NCBI GenBank assembly: GCA_027673765.1
Contig: JAQDWB010000011.1
Coordinates: forward strand, 8,871-72,870
Length of the DNA: 64,000 nucleotides
Origin: Coriobacteriaceae bacterium AM113-163
GTDB lineage: Bacteria; Actinomycetota; Coriobacteriia; Coriobacteriales; Coriobacteriaceae
Direction of reading: 5' to 3'
Positions 59,823 through 64,000 of the stretch are shown piece after piece. Position numbers and translations under genes: made by a program. Within the stretch, counting starts at the first letter, position 1; each line of letters opens with the position of its first letter. Below the pieces are notes generated by a model. It was not told where the DNA came from. It searched no databases and was given only the letters and a program-made list of their open reading frames with translations.

Positions 59823-60791
59823 TTATTTTATCTTTGCCAGCACATCCTGGAACTTGGCATAGTTGAACTTAACGCCGTCGTCCAGGTCAATCTTGATCAT
59901 CTGGTCGGCCAGGTGATGCAGCTTTTCCTCGTAGGCAACGGTCTCGGCCAGCTGATCCTTGAGCTTTTTGATGCGCTTGGTCAGCGCGACCTTCTCACCG
60001 CGCTCGGCCGTGGCCAGCGCGTCCTCGGCGTCGGCGATCTGCGAACGATAGCGCTCCTGCTGCTCGTGCACGTAGTCGGTACGAATGCGCGCCAGCAAGT
60101 CGGGCGTATAGCGGTGCATGTAAACCAGGGCCATAAAGCCATTCTTTTTGCCCGAGTCGAACAGCCAGTAGATGGGACGTTTCTTATAGGTCTGACAGTG
60201 GTCCTTAAAGAAGTCCTTCAAAAAGTAGGTGCGGATGACCTCGCGCGAGGTGCCTTTGCCGCCGAGCGCCTCGGCAATGAAGGTCAGATTCTGCTCGAGC
60301 GTCTCCTCGCCATACACGGTGCGCACAAAGTCGATAAAGTAGCGCACGATGTCGTCGTCAAAGTACTCGTCATCGGTAATGGGTAGCACGTTGTCGCCAT
60401 CGGGCATAAAGGTCACGTGATCGGGATCGGGCATCTTGGCCAGAAAGTCGTTGACCGTGGCGCCCTGATCGGCCAGGACCAGACCGTCCACGTCCAGCGA
60501 ATAGCGGCCAAACATGCAGCCCACGGCATAGCTTATGAGCGAGGTGATCTCGTCGCGCTTGGTGCGCACATACTTGTTGCCCTTATAGCTCTCGGGGATC
60601 TCATCGGCGGTGTCGAAGATGCGCGCCACCGACACGTACTTGTCCTCGACCTCGATGGGCACCTCCCCCTCCATGTTGTAGATCTTGGCAAAGATTCGGT
60701 TGAGCTCTTCCTCGTTAGCGCGAAGCTGCTCAAAGCGAGCATTGACCTCGGCCTTGCGAGCCTCGTATTTATCGGCGAGCAACGTTGCCAT
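59823..60791 (-). CDS. pglX: PglX C-terminal fragment (BREX methyltransferase without its catalytic part)
   Basis: 322 residues matching only the C-terminal region of PglX, the BREX adenine methyltransferase, which is normally about 1,200 residues. Visible PglX blocks are ISYAVGCMFGRYSLDVDGLV, PITDDEYFDDDIVRYFIDF, FIAEALGGKGTSREVIRTYF and KKRPIYWLFDSGKKNGFMAL, running to a normal end (AKFQDVLAKIK). The SAM-binding and NPPY catalytic motifs are absent, and the upstream 470 bases do not contain them. An ATG with a modest purine-rich ribosome binding site starts the frame cleanly at a domain edge. It may be a decayed gene or a retained stand-alone domain. Confidence 0.88.
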   Translation of the reverse strand: MATLLADKYEARKAEVNARFEQLRANEEELNRIFAKIYNMEGEVPIEVEDKYVSVARIFDTADEIPESYKGNKYVRTKRDEITSLISYAVGCMFGRYSLDVDGLVLADQGATVNDFLAKMPDPDHVTFMPDGDNVLPITDDEYFDDDIVRYFIDFVRTVYGEETLEQNLTFIAEALGGKGTSREVIRTYFLKDFFKDHCQTYKKRPIYWLFDSGKKNGFMALVYMHRYTPDLLARIRTDYVHEQQERYRSQIADAEDALATAERGEKVALTKRIKKLKDQLAETVAYEEKLHHLADQMIKIDLDDGVKFNYAKFQDVLAKIK

Positions 60792-61155
60792 ATCTCTATC
60801 CCATCCAATCAGGACCGATTAAAAGCCCAATAAAACTAGCTAAGTCAGCATAGACAAGTCTACCCGACAGCAAAGCTTATAGCGCCCCATGCAGAGCATT
60901 CGCAGGCATCATTTTGAGAGTACGCCCACTACAAGCCGACCGCGCTTCGCAGTCAACTATGTATTAACTTACTCCACCAGCTCCACCATTTGTTGAGCAA
61001 CAAGTGCGAGCGGTAGTCATAACGCCACGACCGCAGCAGCCGGTTCAAAGCAACACGAGCGAGCGCGTCCCCACCATTTCATGCCAAAAGTCCGTCGTTA
61101 TCCTAAAAACCGCAGGCAGATTGACGAACATGTGTTTGGTCATTATAATTTCTAC
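60792..61155. other. Non-coding junction where the rest of BREX would be expected
   Basis: AT-richer than its surroundings, with no open frame of substance and no recognisable brxA, brxB, brxC or pglX N-terminal sequence on either strand. The AAACTAGCTAAGT and GACAAGTCTAC words near 60835-60865 faintly recall repeat B ends. Confidence 0.4.
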
Positions 61156-61185
61156 TTGAATAGACTCCTCGTCTCGTGGTATAAA
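61156..61185 (+). promoter_or_regulatory. Promoter of small RNA copy 4
   Basis: TTGAAT (61156-61161), 18 bases, TATAAA (61180-61185). The best complete promoter among the six RNA copies. Confidence 0.55.
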
Positions 61186-61190
61186 AAGGT

Positions 61191-61248
61191 TGGTGCCCTC
61201 GAATAGAGGGACCTCCAAGAGCCGGGGGCTTCCCCCCGGCATTTTTTA
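61191..61248 (+). ncRNA. DUF3800-associated small RNA, copy 4 (leader of the rightward gene)
   Basis: Hairpin CCCTC-GAATA-GAGGG, linker ACCTCCAAGA, terminator GCCGGGGG...CCCCCGGC with ATTTTTT. Ends about 21 bases before the ATG of the DUF3800 gene; GGAGG lies between them. Confidence 0.72.
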
Positions 61249-61269
61249 TGCGTAAATGGAGGTCACCTC

Positions 61270-62079
61270 ATGACGGAACTCTCGATCTTTATCGATGAAT
61301 CGGGTGATGCGGGTCCCGTATCCCGCTACTATATCGTCACCCTTGTCTTTCATGAGCAAGCAACCGAACTAAAGGAAAATATCGCCGCGTATGAACGCAA
61401 CGTTAGAGACTGTGAACTCGATGTGATGCCATTCCACTTTGGGCCCCTTCTCACGGGCCACGATGATTACCAGTGGGTCAGCATGCGCAACCGAAAGAAA
61501 CAGCTCAGCCTATTCCGCCAGTTCGTAGATCGCTCCCCCATCACATACCGACCCTTCATCTACGACAAGAGGCAGGACCTTTACGAACCGCAAAAGCTCT
61601 CCGAAAAGATCGAACGCGATGTTACGCTATTCCTTGCCGACCACCTGGCATACATACAGAGCTTCGACCACGTCAAGATCTACTACGACGGAGGCCAAAG
61701 CGTTGTAACGCGCGCGCTTCACGGTGCCATCGAGAAGGCCATTTCCCAAAGGGCCACGGTTTATCGCGACGCTTCGCCCAGAACATATCGACTATCTCAG
61801 GTCGCCGACTATATTTGCGGAATCGAGCTCACACTCCTTAAGTTCCAGAATGGAACGGCGACCAAAACAGACACGGAGTTCTTTGGCTCGATCGCCCCAT
61901 TCAAAAAGAACTTCGTTAAGAAGCTAAAGAAAAAGAGGCTCGATTGGGTCAGCCATTCGCACTGGAGCCATGGTATAAATGGGTTGCGTTCCTTTATGGA
62001 GGGCAGTCAAGGGCCGGGGGATCCCCCCGGCATTTTTGTTTTTAGGGAGACTGTCAGTCGAGCCAAACGTCTCGCGTAG
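61270..62079 (+). CDS. DUF3800 protein with a likely lost stop codon
   Basis: A 269-residue DUF3800 protein: TELSIFIDESGDAGPVSRYY, VKIYYDGGQSVVTRALHGA and LSQVADYICGIELTLLKF carry the conserved acids. The paralogue at 52189 ends after 224 residues. Here the frame reads through Trp226, where the left direct repeat has TGA, and continues 44 codons through the whole of RNA copy 5. The extra residues are therefore translated RNA-gene sequence, not a domain. The ATG at 61270 has GGAGG upstream. Confidence 0.82.
   Translation: MTELSIFIDESGDAGPVSRYYIVTLVFHEQATELKENIAAYERNVRDCELDVMPFHFGPLLTGHDDYQWVSMRNRKKQLSLFRQFVDRSPITYRPFIYDKRQDLYEPQKLSEKIERDVTLFLADHLAYIQSFDHVKIYYDGGQSVVTRALHGAIEKAISQRATVYRDASPRTYRLSQVADYICGIELTLLKFQNGTATKTDTEFFGSIAPFKKNFVKKLKKKRLDWVSHSHWSHGINGLRSFMEGSQGPGDPPGIFVFRETVSRAKRLA
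61985..62038 (+). ncRNA. DUF3800-associated small RNA, copy 5
   Basis: TATAAA at 61974-61979; hairpin TTCC-TTTAT-GGAG (one G-U); linker GGCAGTCAAGG; terminator GCCGGGGG...CCCCCGGC with ATTTTTG. It lies entirely within the 3' extension of the DUF3800 frame. Confidence 0.7.
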
Positions 62080-62110
62080 ACCCAGCGCGCAGCTTCTGCT
62101 ATAAAGATAT

Positions 62111-62168
62111 CGGTACCCTCGAATAGAGGGATCTCCAAGAGCCGGGGGATGTCCCCCGGCATTTTTTA
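62111..62168 (+). ncRNA. DUF3800-associated small RNA, copy 6
   Basis: TATAAA at 62100-62105 with TAGACC 17 bases before it; hairpin CCCTC-GAATA-GAGGG; linker ATCTCCAAGA; terminator GCCGGGGG...CCCCCGGC with ATTTTTT. It has no gene after it on the same strand. Confidence 0.7.
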
Positions 62169-62256
62169 TGCGTTGGCACATTGTTGGCTCGACATAAAAA
62201 CAGGGTGCATCCCTAGAGATGCCCCTTGCAAAATACAGCCGCCTGCTAAATAAGAA

Positions 62257-63843
62257 TCAATCGTCCAATAAATCCATGAACCTTTTGTCGGTAAACACAT
62301 AGGCAGGGAGGTTGTAAAGCGGGGCGACCCGTTTTACTGAATGGGTCTTGTCGTAATATTTCTGAACAATAATCGAGGCCATTGAAATCGAGTCTATTCC
62401 GTCGATCGTATCAACCATATCTCGCAGACCAAATTCTTCGCCCACTTCGACTGTTTGTGCAAACTCTTTTGCAAGACGCCTCATTTTCTGCTGATATTCA
62501 GCCCGCTCCCTGCGATCGCGAGCTTGCTTTATGCGCCAATCGGCATCCCAACAAAACCTATCCATTTTTGGATTATCTGGCACGCTGGCGCAGAACGCTT
62601 CAAGCTCAGCCCTGCCTTCTTTCCATGTAGCCTCCTTCTGCTCAAAGTTCGCCTCGGCCTCTTTAAGCGCCAGTTGAGCATCGTTCTCCTGCTGCTGCAA
62701 CCTATCGACCTCAACTTTGGCAGGCTCGCTCGAGCCCTCAAAGAGGTCGATCCCGATCGACTTGAGCCTGGAATCGAGCTTTTCTATGCGCCCGGCAAGA
62801 TCCGAAAGCTTTTTCTTTACTTGGCGCTTATTGCTAATGTCAAACAGCCCAAACGACTGAAGCTCTTTCTCACAGCTCGAAACCTCATTATCAAGGTTGT
62901 TCCTCTGCTCTGTCAGCTGCTCTCGCTTGCGCTCCAGGTCCCGGAAGTGATCGTATTTCGAGGTTGCCTCGGCCAGAGCCTTAGTAATCGAGTCAAGCTT
63001 TCGTTGAAGTTTCGCCTTTTTCGCTTCGGCTTGATCTAATTCGTCCTGGTCAGCGAGGCATCGATCAGCAAGTGCGTAGACCCTATCCCTCGTCTCGTCC
63101 TCTGCCCAAGACTTTGGTTGAAACGGTTGAGGCTTCTCGTCCAGACCCCTGCTCTTTTTGCCGGGAGCATCGCTCTCGTTTTCTAGCGCGGCGGATGCCG
63201 ATACCGTTTCCGATCCATTACGAGCATCCAGCTGAATCTTCGGGGCAGAGTAGACCATCTTCGTTCCCGGCTTTTCCTGCACGCCCACAACGTCCGCCAC
63301 GTCGTCCACAACCAGCATGGATAAATCGACATTCTTCGCCGCAACAAACGTCACCTTAAACGAAACGTCTTGCTGGCTACGCAGCCCTTGGCGCACATCC
63401 CAAAGCATACGTGTGACCAAGTTGAAGAACTGCGGAATACCGCGAGCGATTCGCGTGTCATACATTACGCAATAAGCATTGGGGGCCGGATTGTCGATTA
63501 CGAGCGCTTTGTTACAGCCGCAGAAATCAGCCAAAACAAGGCCCGTCAAATCCCCTTCTCGAAGCATAGGGTAAAGAGCCTCGTGGATTGCGTTCCTGGG
63601 AACAATGAGATTCTCATCGGCCTCAACCAGGTTATTCAGAAAACCGTCGACAAAGCAGTTGAGGTAATCATTCAGATCATCAAAGCCGCCCTGCATGGCA
63701 AACTCGGTAAGCTCGGGCACCTTTTCGTTATCGACATGCAGGCCAGTCGCAGCGTGATGATGACCATCCCAGGTGATCATTCCATCGTCAAAGCAAACGC
63801 AATAATCGGACAGCAGGTGGAAAAAAGAAGTCACCAAATCCAT
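62257..63843 (-). CDS. Coiled-coil protein of unknown function
   Basis: A 528-residue protein I do not recognise. Residues 1-190 form a probable globular domain (WDGHHHAATGLHVDNEKVPE, LVLADFCGCNKALVI, IPQFFNLVTRMLWDVRQGL); 190-260 are a low-complexity linker; 265-445 are a long coiled coil; the end is a small charged region. No signal peptide or membrane segment. The ATG at 63843 has AAAGG nine bases upstream. It lies 31 bases after the gene at the right edge, on the same strand, so the two are probably one operon. Low GC and position next to the island suggest accessory DNA. Confidence 0.75.
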   Translation of the reverse strand: MDLVTSFFHLLSDYCVCFDDGMITWDGHHHAATGLHVDNEKVPELTEFAMQGGFDDLNDYLNCFVDGFLNNLVEADENLIVPRNAIHEALYPMLREGDLTGLVLADFCGCNKALVIDNPAPNAYCVMYDTRIARGIPQFFNLVTRMLWDVRQGLRSQQDVSFKVTFVAAKNVDLSMLVVDDVADVVGVQEKPGTKMVYSAPKIQLDARNGSETVSASAALENESDAPGKKSRGLDEKPQPFQPKSWAEDETRDRVYALADRCLADQDELDQAEAKKAKLQRKLDSITKALAEATSKYDHFRDLERKREQLTEQRNNLDNEVSSCEKELQSFGLFDISNKRQVKKKLSDLAGRIEKLDSRLKSIGIDLFEGSSEPAKVEVDRLQQQENDAQLALKEAEANFEQKEATWKEGRAELEAFCASVPDNPKMDRFCWDADWRIKQARDRRERAEYQQKMRRLAKEFAQTVEVGEEFGLRDMVDTIDGIDSISMASIIVQKYYDKTHSVKRVAPLYNLPAYVFTDKRFMDLLDD

Positions 63844-63874
63844 TTGAATTAACCTTTCGCTTTGGCTTCAGGAG

Positions 63875-64000
63875 CTACTTCGCTTCCTTCGGGGCATTTT
63901 CAAGGAGGGCTTCGATTTCCTCCGCTCCGTCGCTTTGGTCGAACGCTGTAATCAACTTAGGTGACGCATAATTTCTTTCGCAAATTGACAACCGCATAGC
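63875..64000 (-). CDS. C-terminal end of an unidentified gene, cut by the window edge
   Basis: The last 41 codons (A-M-R-L-S-I-C-E-R... to APKEAK-stop) are open to the window edge. An ATG at 63997 is either internal or the start of a 40-residue protein. The end is acidic and helical. Too little is visible to identify it. Confidence 0.5.
   Translation of the reverse strand, partial: AMRLSICERNYASPKLITAFDQSDGAEEIEALLENAPKEAK

Larger units (their letters stand above)
61909..62170 (+). repeat. Right 260-bp direct repeat bounding the island
   Basis: Colinear with 51910-52170: DUF3800 tail, RNA copy 5, RNA copy 6. Many substitutions but almost no length differences. Confidence 0.85.

Noticed and set aside
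51910-62170. Prophage
   Set aside because: No integrase, capsid, tail, terminase or lysis genes are seen within or beside the island.

Overview
The window is high-GC chromosomal DNA with short intergenic gaps. The gene set (SUF cluster with a SufU-type scaffold and divergent Rrf2 regulator, ATP-type PEP carboxykinase, TagO-like transferase, a MPKTG-anchored surface protein, a very long Rho N-terminus, a GGGtGRT gene pair) fits an anaerobic gut actinobacterium of the class Coriobacteriia, most likely Collinsella or a close relative. This placement is inferred from gene content; no 16S gene is present.

Layout. 1-6.5 kb: surface-polysaccharide genes (three family 2 glycosyltransferases, a membrane acyltransferase) and an AAA-ATPase-like gene. 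6.5-8.4 kb: a secreted wall-anchored protein. 8.4-14.4 kb: Rrf2/IscR-type regulator divergent from sufC-sufB-sufD-sufS-sufU. 14.4-17.4 kb: a REP-associated (RAYT-type) transposase, then an IscU-like protein plus GGGtGRT protein. 17.4-22.3 kb: flavoprotein, a dinD gene broken by one TGA, tRNA-Lys and tRNA-His, an aminotransferase, and the C-terminal half of a ROK sugar kinase. 22.3-29.5 kb: VanZ-like protein, Ala-rich membrane protein, rho, argS. 29.8-38.6 kb: CarD-like regulator, HD hydrolase, proA / S33 peptidase / proB, pncB, tail-anchored protein, tRNA-Ala, radical SAM enzyme. 38.6-51.6 kb: probable 6S RNA, tagO-like gene, trpS, MGMT-like gene, degV, marR, B3/B4 protein, pckA, flippase, phosphatase, cation/proton antiporter. 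51.9-62.2 kb: a 10-kb accessory island. 62.2-64 kb: two genes of unknown function, one cut by the window edge.

The most interesting part is the island. It contains an incomplete BREX-1 locus (only the C-terminal third of PglX, then complete PglZ and BrxL and two unknown genes), flanked by two DUF3800 genes. Six copies of a small two-hairpin RNA, each with its own TATAAA -10 box and its own intrinsic terminator, sit beside these genes. The island is bounded by direct repeats of about 260 bp placed 10 kb apart; the left copy holds the last codons of a lost third DUF3800 gene.

Outside the island the intergenic regions are full of repeats: a dispersed hairpin (six close copies plus one relative) at gene ends, 150-250-bp MITE-like elements with terminal inverted repeats, and a 22-bp perfect cruciform before the flippase. 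The RAYT-type transposase is a plausible but unproven partner for the dispersed hairpin.
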